Assembly (NCBI GenBank): GCA_903871875.1
Contig: CAIQIR010000037.1
Location: 29,048 to 93,047 of the forward strand
DNA from: an uncultured Schlesneria sp.
GTDB lineage: Bacteria; Planctomycetota; Planctomycetia; Planctomycetales; Planctomycetaceae
DNA length: 64,000 nucleotides
Direction: 5' to 3'
In this document: positions 17,332 through 26,691 of the stretch, piece after piece
How positions within the stretch are numbered: position 1 is the first letter of the stretch
Layout: each line of letters starts with the position of its first letter
Position numbers and translations under genes: made by a program
The notes under the pieces: model-generated
What the model saw: the letters and a program-made list of their open reading frames with translations, nothing else
What the model was told of the DNA's origin: nothing
Database searches by the model: none

Positions 17332-19131
17332 CTAGTTCGATGCGGCGAGCGCATCCGCGGGTTGATCCAGTTCCGGCCCTTGTGCCTGTGCCTTAGATTC
17401 TTCCGGTTTCTGTTCGGGGGCTTTCAGTTCGGGCGGTTTGGCGTCCGCCGGTTTGTCGACCTTGGGACTGTCACTGGGCTTTGCGTCGGTTCCTTGTGCA
17501 GGCGAACCAGATCGACGGTTTTTCATGTGCGTTTCCAATTCTTCCTTGGTCACAACACCATCTTTGTTGGCATCGGCCTTGGAAATTCGATTCCATAGAC
17601 CTTCCGGTACATCGGTTTTCGATAGCGAACCTTTGTGCTCTTTATCAAACCGTTCCAGCAGTGCTTCGGCAGAAGGAGGGCCGTGGGGGCCAGGCCCGCC
17701 AAACTGCCCCGGTCCACCATGTCCTGGCCCGCCGGGGCGATGTTCGCCGTCACCATGTTGCCGATGTCCATGCCCCTCTCCCGCTTCATCAGACTTGGCA
17801 GGCGCCGAGGCCGGCCGAGCTTCGGCGATGATTGCCTGAATAAACTCTTCACGAGTCACCGCACCATCGCCGTTCTTGTCGACCTTGGTAAAGAGCTGCA
17901 GCACTTCGTCTTTCGAGATCTTTCCATCCGTGTTGAGGTCGAGACGACTGAACGGTGAACGATGTCCGTGTCCTCCTCCTCCGGGGCCGCCCGGTCCTTG
18001 GAGCCGATGAGCAAAGTGCCGCGAGTATTCCCCGGCATGACGGTCGTAGGAGCGTCGCCCCTCGAATTGATGTCCATGATGCCAGCAGTGATGGCCGCGA
18101 TGTCCATGGAAGTGGCCACGCCCCGCAAACTGATGTCCACCGAACTCACCATGATGCCGATGTCCGAAGTCGTGGCCTTGATGCCGGTGGTGCCAGCAGC
18201 GATGGCCGTGGTGGCCATGTCCAGCAAGCTGATGTCCACCGAACTCGCCATGGTGCCGATGCCCGAAGTCGTGGTGACTGCCACGGAAATGGTGGCCGGC
18301 GAACTGCTGCCCGTGATGCCAGCCATGGTGACCGTGGTGGCCATGTCCGGCAAATTGATGTCCGTCAAACTCGCCACGATGTCCGTGATGACCATGGAAA
18401 TCGCCACATTCTGCGAATCGATGTTCGCCATACTCACCGCCATGGTGACGGCGATGAGCCCCGCCGAAGCGATCGAAACCGCGTCCCGGTGATCGCTCGC
18501 CGCGTCCTTGTGAATCTCGATCATGCATGCCTGAACGCCCGTCGCGGCCCGCATATTCGTCGTGATGACGTGGTCCCACAAATCCACGACGGGGATGGTC
18601 ATCACCGCGTTCGCGCCGTGCCTCGACATCGCCGCGTCTACCACGTGGCCGTTGGTCTCTGTCGTCAGATCGACCCTGACGTTCGTCGGAATTGCCACGC
18701 CCCCGGTCGGCAACTTGTCGCCGATCATGGAAGCGTCCCTCGTCGCGAGCTTCTGGTCGTCCGCGGCGTCCCTCGAAATCGACTCGACCGCGATCGTCAT
18801 CGCGACGAACATCTCGAGCCGCCATCTCGAATCGCTCGTCGCGGTCAGAGCCGACGTCGGCAAAGTATTCGCGACGACGATCACCGTATTCCTGCCGATT
18901 TGCAAAGTCATCTCGACGCCAGTCTCGGTCTACGGCATCACGAGTATCTTCGTCGTCATCGTCATCGTGTCGGTCAACAAAGCGAGATGATTCGCGACGA
19001 TCATCCCTCCTTTCCTGTCGATCGAATGGGCGGTTTTGATCGGTGTTGCGGCCTCCTGCGGCGTGAACAGCCAAAGCAAGACCGAATCCGCAGGCAAGCC
19101 CGCAAACCAGTGTGAGCGCTTTCGTTGGCAT
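17332..19131 (-). CDS. Secreted His-rich repeat protein with EF-hands
   Basis: A 599-residue exported protein of striking composition. A signal peptide (1-24) is followed by an Asp/Arg-rich region (27-225) with an acidic run at 56-62, then a His/Gly-rich region (226-392) in which a 33-residue unit beginning HDFGHRHHGEFGGHQ recurs, and then EF-hand calcium loops. The clear loops are DLNTDGKISKDE (398-409), DKNGDGAVTREE (418-429) and DANKDGVVTKEE (520-531); a fourth (near 496) is degenerate. The C-terminal tail (540-599) is Pro/Lys/Ala-rich. Clustered His suggests binding of Zn, Ni, Cu or Fe, and the EF-hands suggest Ca. It could buffer metals in the periplasm or on the surface. It starts at ATG 19131 with AGAGG upstream. 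Large shadow frames on both strands reflect the repeats. Confidence 0.8.
   Translation of the reverse strand: MPTKALTLVCGLACGFGLALAVHAAGGRNTDQNRPFDRQERRDDRRESSRFVDRHDDDDDEDTRDAVDRDWRRDDFANRQEYGDRRREYFADVGSDRDERFEMAARDVRRDDDRGRVDFEGRRGRPEARDEGRFHDRRQVADRGRGNSDERQGRSDDRDQRPRGRRGDVEARRERGDDHPRRGFVGPRHHDEYAGRDGRSGMHDRDSQGRGERSPGRGFDRFGGAHRRHHGGEYGEHRFAECGDFHGHHGHRGEFDGHQFAGHGHHGHHGWHHGQQFAGHHFRGSHHDFGHRHHGEFGGHQLAGHGHHGHRCWHHRHQGHDFGHRHHGEFGGHQFAGRGHFHGHRGHHCWHHGHQFEGRRSYDRHAGEYSRHFAHRLQGPGGPGGGGHGHRSPFSRLDLNTDGKISKDEVLQLFTKVDKNGDGAVTREEFIQAIIAEARPASAPAKSDEAGEGHGHRQHGDGEHRPGGPGHGGPGQFGGPGPHGPPSAEALLERFDKEHKGSLSKTDVPEGLWNRISKADANKDGVVTKEELETHMKNRRSGSPAQGTDAKPSDSPKVDKPADAKPPELKAPEQKPEESKAQAQGPELDQPADALAASN
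18076..18372 (-). repeat. In-gene 99-bp tandem repeat encoding the His-rich unit
   Basis: Within the His-rich gene a 99-bp unit repeats in frame (for example, near-identical stretches begin at 18126 and 18225 on the plus strand, spacing 99). It encodes a 33-residue module: residues 287-319 and 320 onward share HDFGHRHHGEFGGHQ. A related, less regular unit precedes them (254-286). Such units are prone to change copy number by slippage or recombination. Confidence 0.65.
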
Positions 19132-19503
19132 AGAATCATCCTCTTTTCAAATCAGGTACATCACGGGGCATGGCAACTCAGTTTGATGCCCTCTCTTTGG
19201 CAGAATATCCGCCCCACCTGAACTGACAGTGAACTAGACCTGAATTGAAGATGAATCCTGAAGTCCCTGAGGAAAACCACGTACTGAACGTTGCCGTGGC
19301 GACACCAATCTCCTGCCGTCGCATAAGATATACTCCGTACCTCCGACGGACGGCCCACGAGGGACATGTGGTATTCGCATGACGACGCGGATACCAAGCA
19401 ATCACGCGAGGGCAACCGGAGGGATGACGATCCGACGGGAACAACGTCCCGGCGGCTGTACCGCCCCCAGGGATCAGTTATTTGACGGTTTCGCCGTTGA
19501 GAA
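19132..19503. other. Intergenic region upstream of the His-rich gene
   Basis: 372 bp between the start of the His-rich gene and the stop of the YfhO-like gene, both on the minus strand. It should hold the promoter of the His-rich gene and the end of the glycan operon. AT-rich AAGATATACT near 19325-19334 could be a -10-like element. No ORF with protein-like content, hairpin terminator or metal-responsive operator can be identified with confidence. Confidence 0.3.
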
Positions 19504-21966
19504 TTACGCAGCCGGAGTCATATTGCGACGCAGCAGTACTCCGCGGTAATTCCAGCCACCCGCGGCCAACAGGAACAGTATCGCCAGCAAGAACAAGATC
19601 ACACCCCGCACGAAAGCGGCAGAATGGTAATGCAGCTCAATCACATGGCGTCCTTCAGGCAATATGACCCCCCGCAACATGTGATTGACGCACAGCACCG
19701 CGACCGGCTGACCATCGACAGTCGCGTGCCAATTCGGATCATGTCTCTCGCCGATCACAACCAAACCAGGGGTCTGCATCTCTGCCGACAAGGACATCCA
19801 TTGTGGATTCTCGGCGGCGATTTTCACGTCCCCCGCGCAGTGATCCGGCAGCTCGCCCGGTAATTCCGTGACGAAGGCCTCGTTGCCCGGATCGAACGTC
19901 GTCGGAATCATCGATCTGAGGACCGCCGTCGATGAAACGCACTTTGTCACCCGGCCAGGCACCCAGCAACGTGGCAGGCAATTCTGATTTTCGAGCACGG
20001 TGTAGCCGTCACCGACAAACGCCGGATCAGGTAGCCCCAAATCCATGGATGGCAGCACCAGGTAGCGCACACCCAGCATGTCGAGCGTCGGGTGCAGCCG
20101 GAAAGTTCCCCCCGGCCGATTGTCGGCCGAGACCCGCGGGACATACCACATCGTGTGTGCATATGAGACCGGAATCATTTCCGCGGCGGCCGCAATCTTC
20201 AGCACATCCACGACGGGCCGTGGATCAACGCCGTCATAGCCACGAATGTCAGCAATCTGGTGTGATTCCAGTACCCGCGGTGGCAGACACTTCACACCGA
20301 TTGCCCGACCCGGCTTCGAACGTTGAATGAATTCCAAGGCGGGCAATCGAGGATAATACAGCTTGGGATCGGGCTGAGGATGCTGGTTCCAGGCATGCGA
20401 CGTCAAATCCAACACCATCAGCAGACCGACAACCCACGGCACACTCTTCTTTCGAGCAAACCCCGCGATGACAGTGATCCAGCATCCCAGACACACCAGA
20501 ATCCAGATCAGTTGCCGTCCATATTGGCTCTGGAACTCGGCCAGGACTTGAACATTCGGCATCCCGCGAACGCCTTGCGGATACATCTGTTGCAGCGTCC
20601 GCGGCCACAGACCTGACCAGACATAGCATTCCCAGGCACAGAAGATCGTGATTGCGACAGACCAACTCAGCCACCGCGGAAACCGCTGCTCTCGCCGCTG
20701 GTCAAACTGTTCCAAACCGATGGCCGCCAAAAGCAAGATCGAAAATGAAGTCAGAAACACCAGTCGATTGACGGAAAGCATTTTCAAACCGGGAAGCCGC
20801 CAGATGCTCACTAAGCCCGGAAAATTCATCTGCCAGCTCAACCCCACGATGGCCATCACGGCCAGACACCAAACCCAGGATCGGCGGCGACGATCAAACC
20901 ATGCCCAAGGCAGTGCGAAAAGCAGGGCGACACAACCACCGTAACCACCCGCAGCACTCTCAAGTTGGTTCGGGCTGTTGGGCAAGATAAAAACCGTCTC
21001 GTCGCCATCGGTCCCATACACTTCGGGAAAGACGACCTGCGGCAGGACCACCAGACCGATGGGCGGCCGTTCCTCGACACCCGTATTTCGACTCGCGACT
21101 CGCGTACTGGTCCCCAAGTATTCGACCAACGGTAACAGAGTGGGAGCCGACAACACAAAACCGACCGCCCAACCGACGGTCGTCACTGCGGCAGGAATCA
21201 GAATCGAAGACCAACGGCGAGTTCCAATCGCCCGAGTGACCGCCTGCCACACCCAAATCAACCCCGTCGACAACAGGACCAGAGCGGCCATGTCGACCTG
21301 TCCGCTTAAGATCGTCAATGCGGTAACGATCGCCAATCGAATCATTCGGGGAATCGAACACCGCTCGATCAGCGACACGGCGGTCAGAACCTGCCAGGGA
21401 AACAGAGCGACCGTATACCCCAGATCGTACCCTTGCCAAAGCACGATGAAACCGGACAACGGATAGGCGAGTCCGGCCGTGATGGCCCCCAGTGCCCCCA
21501 GACTTAGTAACCGCGCCGCAAGCATCCACATTCCCGCCGCCGCGACCAGCGAGACGCTCAGTTGAATCCAGGGCAACACATGCGGACTGGGCCACAGCAC
21601 ATACAACCATTCGAAGGGAGAAAAGATCGCCGCTCTCGCAAACGGAGTTCCCCCAAACGAGTACGGGATCCAAAAAGGAATTCGGCCAGCGCGGAACTCG
21701 GATGCCATGAACCAGCGGGTTGGTTCGCTAACCAGGATCAGATCCGACCGAACGTAACTGGGGTACCGATCACTGACATGGATTGGCAGGTACGTGCCCG
21801 GATAATCCAGGATCTGCACCGGCAGCAGGATGCCACGTCCCAGAAAAGACGATCCATAGAGAGCAAACTGAATACAGGCAGTGATCGTCAATACGATCGC
21901 CAGTTCACGCCGCCATCGCGATGAAAAGGGGACTTCGGTGATTGTTTTCGCATCCGTACCAGGCAT
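19504..21966 (-). CDS. YfhO-like multi-pass membrane protein, probable glycosyltransferase
   Basis: About 820 residues with roughly a dozen hydrophobic helices followed by a large C-terminal extracytoplasmic domain (from about residue 560) and two final helices. It resembles the YfhO family of GT-C-type membrane glycosyltransferases, which use lipid-linked sugars outside the cytoplasmic membrane. Acidic residues in an early loop (DYPGTYLPIHVSDRYPS) are in the position where GT-C enzymes carry catalytic Asp. ATG 21966 has AGGA upstream; the frame stays open to 21993. It is the last gene of the minus-strand glycan operon, 48 bp after the methyltransferase stop, and probably transfers the product outside the cell. 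Confidence 0.8.
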   Translation of the reverse strand: MPGTDAKTITEVPFSSRWRRELAIVLTITACIQFALYGSSFLGRGILLPVQILDYPGTYLPIHVSDRYPSYVRSDLILVSEPTRWFMASEFRAGRIPFWIPYSFGGTPFARAAIFSPFEWLYVLWPSPHVLPWIQLSVSLVAAAGMWMLAARLLSLGALGAITAGLAYPLSGFIVLWQGYDLGYTVALFPWQVLTAVSLIERCSIPRMIRLAIVTALTILSGQVDMAALVLLSTGLIWVWQAVTRAIGTRRWSSILIPAAVTTVGWAVGFVLSAPTLLPLVEYLGTSTRVASRNTGVEERPPIGLVVLPQVVFPEVYGTDGDETVFILPNSPNQLESAAGGYGGCVALLFALPWAWFDRRRRSWVWCLAVMAIVGLSWQMNFPGLVSIWRLPGLKMLSVNRLVFLTSFSILLLAAIGLEQFDQRREQRFPRWLSWSVAITIFCAWECYVWSGLWPRTLQQMYPQGVRGMPNVQVLAEFQSQYGRQLIWILVCLGCWITVIAGFARKKSVPWVVGLLMVLDLTSHAWNQHPQPDPKLYYPRLPALEFIQRSKPGRAIGVKCLPPRVLESHQIADIRGYDGVDPRPVVDVLKIAAAAEMIPVSYAHTMWYVPRVSADNRPGGTFRLHPTLDMLGVRYLVLPSMDLGLPDPAFVGDGYTVLENQNCLPRCWVPGRVTKCVSSTAVLRSMIPTTFDPGNEAFVTELPGELPDHCAGDVKIAAENPQWMSLSAEMQTPGLVVIGERHDPNWHATVDGQPVAVLCVNHMLRGVILPEGRHVIELHYHSAAFVRGVILFLLAILFLLAAGGWNYRGVLLRRNMTPAA

Positions 21967-22014
21967 TTTTTCCTGCTCCCGGTCCGTGACCATGGGGAAA
22001 TCAGAAGGAACGAA

Positions 22015-22911
22015 TCAGCGCAAGCCCCAGGCAATCAAATTTCCGGCCGGAATCATGATCGGAATTTTACCCAGACCGGTCGTTTCCAGCCCACGGGAAA
22101 TTGTCCGCTTCACCGTTGCGGGAAAGGGAAATAAGCGGGTCCAATAAGCGAGCGGGTAACAATTGTAGAGCGGCCTGACCACGATTTTCTTGAGCCCCAC
22201 CTGTGACAATAACTGCCGTAGACTTTGCGGCGAGAACAGTTGCAGATGCTCGATATCAAAAATGGGTGAATTGCGTCCCAGAATCCGGCACGATAGCCCG
22301 CGACGATTATGCGCCACCAGGCATAACGCCCCACCCGGCTTCAGCAGTTGAACGGCATCGCGGCAAAGCTCCGCGGGATCCGAAACATGTTCGATCGTCT
22401 GAAAACAGGTGACCAGCGAAAAACGTTCGGCGGGAAACTGACTGGCGTCGAACATTTGTTGACGCAGGCATTCGCGAACGTCAGGTTTGGCAACGGCGAT
22501 CGGCGCAGCCGATGGTTCCAGACCAATCACATTCGTGAATCCCAACTTCATCAGTTCACCACAAAACGCGCCGTCGCCGGCGCCGATGTCCAAGGCCCCA
22601 TCGCGATCCGGCAACTGCGGGACCAGCGCTCGCACCCGGCTGGCATAGGTCTTCGCCGCGTATTCGGCTTCGACCTGACTGTCGTAGGCAGCCGCTTCAT
22701 AGGCCACCGCCAGTTCGGATCGGTCGGGGACCGGACTGGCATAGACGAGATCGCATTGGCGGCACAGCATTAACCGCAAATGCATATATTCAGGAAGTTT
22801 TCGAGACGCGTAAGCGAACTCGCCTAACCGTTCGGAATCGAGCCGAGCGTCGGCAAACAGCGTCGACGAGACAACCTCGTGACAGAGCGGACACGGACGC
22901 TCAATCGTCAT
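22015..22911 (-). CDS. Class I SAM-dependent methyltransferase with N-terminal zinc-binding cysteines
   Basis: A 298-residue methyltransferase. The N-terminal CPLCHE (residues 7-12) and CRQC (about 50-53) pairs make a likely zinc site, as in methyltransferases that act on NDP-sugars or similar sugar donors. The SAM-binding motif I is DIGAGDGAF (near 108-116); motif around 165 reads VTCFQTIEHV. The C-terminal part is hydrophobic in places and might touch a membrane. ATG 22911 overlaps the upstream methyltransferase stop by four bases (ATGA), which implies translational coupling. It probably modifies a sugar made by the operon; substrate unknown. Confidence 0.85.
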   Translation of the reverse strand: MTIERPCPLCHEVVSSTLFADARLDSERLGEFAYASRKLPEYMHLRLMLCRQCDLVYASPVPDRSELAVAYEAAAYDSQVEAEYAAKTYASRVRALVPQLPDRDGALDIGAGDGAFCGELMKLGFTNVIGLEPSAAPIAVAKPDVRECLRQQMFDASQFPAERFSLVTCFQTIEHVSDPAELCRDAVQLLKPGGALCLVAHNRRGLSCRILGRNSPIFDIEHLQLFSPQSLRQLLSQVGLKKIVVRPLYNCYPLAYWTRLFPFPATVKRTISRGLETTGLGKIPIMIPAGNLIAWGLR

Positions 22912-23729
22912 GGCACCGGTCCCTTCGAGAGTGAGCTAGCGGCGGCGACCACTGTGTAACCCAGGCAGTCATTACCACCTCGCGACGAAAGAGAGATCTG
23001 TCCGATCACCGCCAGGCAGGCCAATACCGGCAGCAACAGCGCTCCGATGAATCGTCCGATGATGCTCAGGAACAGCGACCGATATTGACCGAGTGCCAGC
23101 ATCAGAATCAGCGCCATTCCCTTGTAGCAGGCCACGGTGATTTCATTTCCCCGAGCATAGACGGTGGGTACCGCAAAACCGGCCTCCGTCAACAGGGTCC
23201 GTAAGCCGCTGGGGGTAAACCGCCAATAGTCATGGGGAATGTAGTGCCAACGAGCCGCAAACGGCACCGTCAGCACCAGACAACCATCCGGCTTCAGCAC
23301 TCGCCGCGCTTCGGCCAGAAATCGATCGGAATGTTCGACATGTTCCAGCGTTTCCGTGGCCAACACCAGATCCCGACTCGCGGAATCGATCGGCCAGCGA
23401 TCACCGGTAAAGTAAATCGTATCGGGCACTTCGTATCCGAAGTGGGCGGCGGCATCCGCCGTGTCGATTCCCTGATACGGGACGGACTTGGGCAGCAGTG
23501 AGCGATACGGCTGGGCGCCGCAACCGACATCGAGTACCGAACCATTGCACCCGACAAGCAGAGCTCTCAGGTCACGCCAGATTGACGACGCCTGCAAATC
23601 CAAAAAACGCCGCGCCGACGCCAGCAGCGAATCCCAGCTCGTGGCATTCGGCCGAAAGATCGGCGGACGCCACGCTTCGCTCTGTCGCTCGATCAGATTG
23701 TCGCGATCCGGAAGTGCGGGCAGCTTCAT
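22908..23729 (-). CDS. Class I SAM-dependent methyltransferase
   Basis: A 273-residue methyltransferase (Methyltransf_11 type). Motif I is VLDVGCGAQP at about 66-75, then YQGIDTADAA and the LVLATETLEHVEHSDRFLAEA segment. The C-terminal part (about 205-255) is hydrophobic, with a membrane-like segment, so the enzyme may sit at the membrane. It overlaps both neighbours by four bases: its start lies in the stop of the epimerase-glycosyltransferase gene, and its stop holds the start of the second methyltransferase. Likely role: methylation of a glycan or lipid carrier intermediate. Confidence 0.83.
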   Translation of the reverse strand: MKLPALPDRDNLIERQSEAWRPPIFRPNATSWDSLLASARRFLDLQASSIWRDLRALLVGCNGSVLDVGCGAQPYRSLLPKSVPYQGIDTADAAAHFGYEVPDTIYFTGDRWPIDSASRDLVLATETLEHVEHSDRFLAEARRVLKPDGCLVLTVPFAARWHYIPHDYWRFTPSGLRTLLTEAGFAVPTVYARGNEITVACYKGMALILMLALGQYRSLFLSIIGRFIGALLLPVLACLAVIGQISLSSRGGNDCLGYTVVAAASSLSKGPVP

Positions 23730-25783
23730 GAACTCGTTCCCGCAATGGTCTCTTCGGTCGCGTTGCGAACTTCGCCATTTCGGATAATGCTGCGTCGGAT
23801 ATACAGCGGTCGACGTTTCACTTCTTCAAAGACTTTGGCCAGATATTCGCCGATCACCGCCGTGGAGAAGATCGACAGCGACCCAAAGAACATGATCGCC
23901 AACAACACCGTTGTGATCCCTTCGGGTGCCCACTGCGGAATGAGCATCCGCATGACAATCTGCACGATCCCCAGCACCAGCGTCAGCAGCAGTAGCCCGC
24001 CGCCCATCACGCTGAGCATGTTCAGCGGCGTGTTGCTGAAACTGAGTATGCCTTTCTTCGCCCAGCCAAAATTCTTGACCAGGTTATTGGTGCTGCGACC
24101 GAACATCCGCTCGGGACGGTTGTAGTCCACACCGACCTGCTTGAATCCGGCGAAGGCCCGCACACCACGCAGGAACAGATCGCGTTCCGAAAACTGCAGC
24201 AAGGCATTCACCACCTTGCGGTCCAGTAGTGAAAAATCACCCGCGTCGTGTGGAACCCGCACGTACGAGAAATAATCGAAGACGCGGTAAAACGCCTTAT
24301 AAGCAAATTGCATAAACAACGTCGCCTCGCGCTTCACGCGACGTCCGTAGACCACGTCGTATCCCTCGCGCCACTTCCCAACAAACTGCTCGATCAACTC
24401 GGGCGGATCCTGCAAATCACCATCCAGCAGCACGCAGGCATTCTTCGTGGCCACGCGCATCCCGCTCATAAAAGCGGCTTGCGAACCGAAATTCCGCGAA
24501 TGCGAGATCCCGATGACACGCGGATCGTCCTGGGACAATCGCCGAATCGTTTCTTCGGAATCGTCAGGACTGCAGTCATTCACGAAGATGATTTCGTGAT
24601 CGACATTCAGCTTCTGGAACGTATCCTTGAGTCGTCTGTACATGATCGGAATCGCTTGCCCGTCCTTGTAACAGGCAATAATCGCACTGACACTCCGCTG
24701 GGTATCCAACAGATATTTTTTCGACGATTTTTCATAGGCAGTCAGGTCCGGCAGCGTCCGCATCCAGTGCGCCATTCGCTGCAATCCGTCTTCCAGGGAA
24801 ATCGAGGCCGTCCAGGCCAGCCGATCTCGCGCTTGTTCCGGCTGGGCGTACCAATCGACGACATCCCACTTGCGATCGGGCATGGTGAACCGCGGTTCGG
24901 CCGCGACATCGAATAGTCGCCGTGCCGTCGCCGCAATCTCGGCCATCGTCGTCTTTCGACCAGTCCCGATGTTGAACGAGCGGCCATAATCGTCTTCGCG
25001 TAAATTCACTGCCGCCCGCACAAACGCCGCCGTCACATCGTCGATATGGACGAAATCGCGTGACACGTCCGGTCGGACAAATTCGGGAAGTTGATGCACC
25101 AATCCGTTCCGGACCAGATTGGGAATCAGCCGCGACGAATCCTCCAGTGGTCCGTAAACCGAATACAACCGCAGATTCACACAAGGCAGACGCAAGTGTC
25201 GGCCGTAGTAGTCGATCAATTGCGCTGCCGCAGCCTTGGATACGGCATAGTGAGAATTCGGCGCCAGATGAGCCCGCTCGTCAGGCCCCGCACAATTGTC
25301 TCCATACTCGGACGAACTTCCTGCATGCACGTAGCGAGCGAGCGGACGTTGGCGCAGTCGCTCGAGTAAGCGAGTCGTAAAATTGAAGTTCGTCAGATAA
25401 ATCAATTGGCCGTCGGTCTCGAACGAATAGGCACCAAAGGCCACACAATTGAAGACGGTCCTCGGCTTGACCCGATTTAACAATGCCTCCAGATTCGAAT
25501 CCACCAGCAGATCGACAACATGCAGATGATCGGGCGGTACCGACTCTAATCGCCACGCCGGCATTCGACTCGCCGTACCATGCACATCTGGACGCACTCG
25601 CAATAATGCCAACAGCAGGTTGGCACCGATAAAACCACTGGCTCCCAGCACCAGAATTGGTCCTTCGAGCCGCTTGATCTCGGCAGCGGGCAGCACCGAT
25701 TCGTCGGGTAACGGCACGGGTGCTTCCGTCACTGCGGACGCATTCGCCGGGGAAGCCTCGTTCGAATTCGAAGAATTATTCAT
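23726..25783 (-). CDS. NAD-dependent epimerase/dehydratase fused to family 2 glycosyltransferase
   Basis: A 685-residue fusion. Residues about 40-345 are an extended SDR: nucleotide motif GASGFIG at 47-53, Ser in AGSSSEYG, and catalytic YAVSK at 179-183. Residues 364-600 are a GT2 (DPM1/ArnC-like) domain: VSAIIACYKDG, VNDCSPDDS, and the metal motif in LDGDLQDPPEL. Two hydrophobic helices at the end anchor it (GGGLLLLTLVLGIVQIV and TTVLLAIMFFGSLSIFS). So one polypeptide could make an NDP-sugar and transfer it to polyprenyl phosphate. ATG 25783 overlaps the transketolase stop by four bases; the longer frame from 25837 is not needed. Confidence 0.87.
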   Translation of the reverse strand: MNNSSNSNEASPANASAVTEAPVPLPDESVLPAAEIKRLEGPILVLGASGFIGANLLLALLRVRPDVHGTASRMPAWRLESVPPDHLHVVDLLVDSNLEALLNRVKPRTVFNCVAFGAYSFETDGQLIYLTNFNFTTRLLERLRQRPLARYVHAGSSSEYGDNCAGPDERAHLAPNSHYAVSKAAAAQLIDYYGRHLRLPCVNLRLYSVYGPLEDSSRLIPNLVRNGLVHQLPEFVRPDVSRDFVHIDDVTAAFVRAAVNLREDDYGRSFNIGTGRKTTMAEIAATARRLFDVAAEPRFTMPDRKWDVVDWYAQPEQARDRLAWTASISLEDGLQRMAHWMRTLPDLTAYEKSSKKYLLDTQRSVSAIIACYKDGQAIPIMYRRLKDTFQKLNVDHEIIFVNDCSPDDSEETIRRLSQDDPRVIGISHSRNFGSQAAFMSGMRVATKNACVLLDGDLQDPPELIEQFVGKWREGYDVVYGRRVKREATLFMQFAYKAFYRVFDYFSYVRVPHDAGDFSLLDRKVVNALLQFSERDLFLRGVRAFAGFKQVGVDYNRPERMFGRSTNNLVKNFGWAKKGILSFSNTPLNMLSVMGGGLLLLTLVLGIVQIVMRMLIPQWAPEGITTVLLAIMFFGSLSIFSTAVIGEYLAKVFEEVKRRPLYIRRSIIRNGEVRNATEETIAGTSS

Positions 25784-26691
25784 CCCGCCATGCTCTCTGC
25801 CAGGGTGGCCAAAATACCTGCCGCGTCCAATCGACACTCAAGACGATGGAATTTTTGGGAACCATACCGGCCTGACGGATAGCCGAGTGCCGTAAGATGC
25901 CGCACGCGCTGCGGGATGCACCCGGCCTGAATCAGCGCCATCGCTAACGCTTGACCGGCCGATCCCTGCGCCACATGTTCTTCGGCAATAACCAGTGCCG
26001 ATGATTGTGACAGATCACGCCACAGTTCCTCAGGCAAGTCGGCCAGCGGCAGTTCTCCCAGGCACCATAGATTCGGACGATTCTCTTCGGGCAGATCGTT
26101 CGCTGGTCCCCAGACGGATCCCGCCAGCGGACCGACCGCAATCACCGTCCCGCCGCGGCCCGCGGTCAACTTTCGCCACGCTGCGAAGGGAGGAGCCGTC
26201 GATCCTGCAGGTTGCTCACCCAAACCCAGTCGCAAATAGCTGGGATGAGCCGTGGTAAACAGATCTGGGATGACCCGGCTGAGGTCGTCGTCGAACGCTG
26301 GAATAATCACCTTCAGTCCGGTCAGGGTCAGCAGGGTGCCATAGTCTTCCAGCGCATGATGCGTCGCTCCCATGACGCCATAACCGTATCCGCCGCCGTT
26401 CCCCACCATCACGACGGGCAGCGCGTGCAGGCAGATGTCGTTACGAATCTGCTCGAACGGTCTGGCATAGAGAAACGGGGCAATGCTATAGACCCACGGG
26501 CGAAGCCCTTTTTGAGCCAGCCCCGCCGCGACGGAAACCATATTCTGTTCGGCGACGCCCGCATTGATAAACCGTGGCCCCATCGCGTCGCGCAGCGGTT
26601 CGAGGGCTCGATAACCGAGATCGCCCGTCAAAAACACGAATTCAGAGCAGGCCTGATGCCGCATCAATCCATCGCAGAACGCCCGCCTCAT
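25780..26691 (-). CDS. Transketolase, C-terminal subunit
   Basis: A 303-residue protein equal to the pyrimidine-binding and C-terminal domains of transketolase. The catalytic-Glu segment NAGVAEQNMVSVAAGLA is at about 43-59, followed by GGGYGYGVMGATHHALED (family GxTHQxxED-like). The partner with the diphosphate-binding domain is encoded just upstream, with a four-base overlap (ATGA), so the two form the usual split transketolase heterodimer. In a sugar operon such pairs make or transfer two-carbon units to build unusual sugars; a role in central metabolism is less likely. The stop overlaps the next start (25783). Confidence 0.88.
   Translation of the reverse strand: MRRAFCDGLMRHQACSEFVFLTGDLGYRALEPLRDAMGPRFINAGVAEQNMVSVAAGLAQKGLRPWVYSIAPFLYARPFEQIRNDICLHALPVVMVGNGGGYGYGVMGATHHALEDYGTLLTLTGLKVIIPAFDDDLSRVIPDLFTTAHPSYLRLGLGEQPAGSTAPPFAAWRKLTAGRGGTVIAVGPLAGSVWGPANDLPEENRPNLWCLGELPLADLPEELWRDLSQSSALVIAEEHVAQGSAGQALAMALIQAGCIPQRVRHLTALGYPSGRYGSQKFHRLECRLDAAGILATLAESMAG

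Noticed and set aside
17856..19115. Long ORFs of 350-386 codons on both strands inside the His-rich gene
   Set aside because: They mirror the 99-bp repeat in other frames. The signal peptide, EF-hands and ribosome-binding site support only the minus-strand frame ending at 17332.
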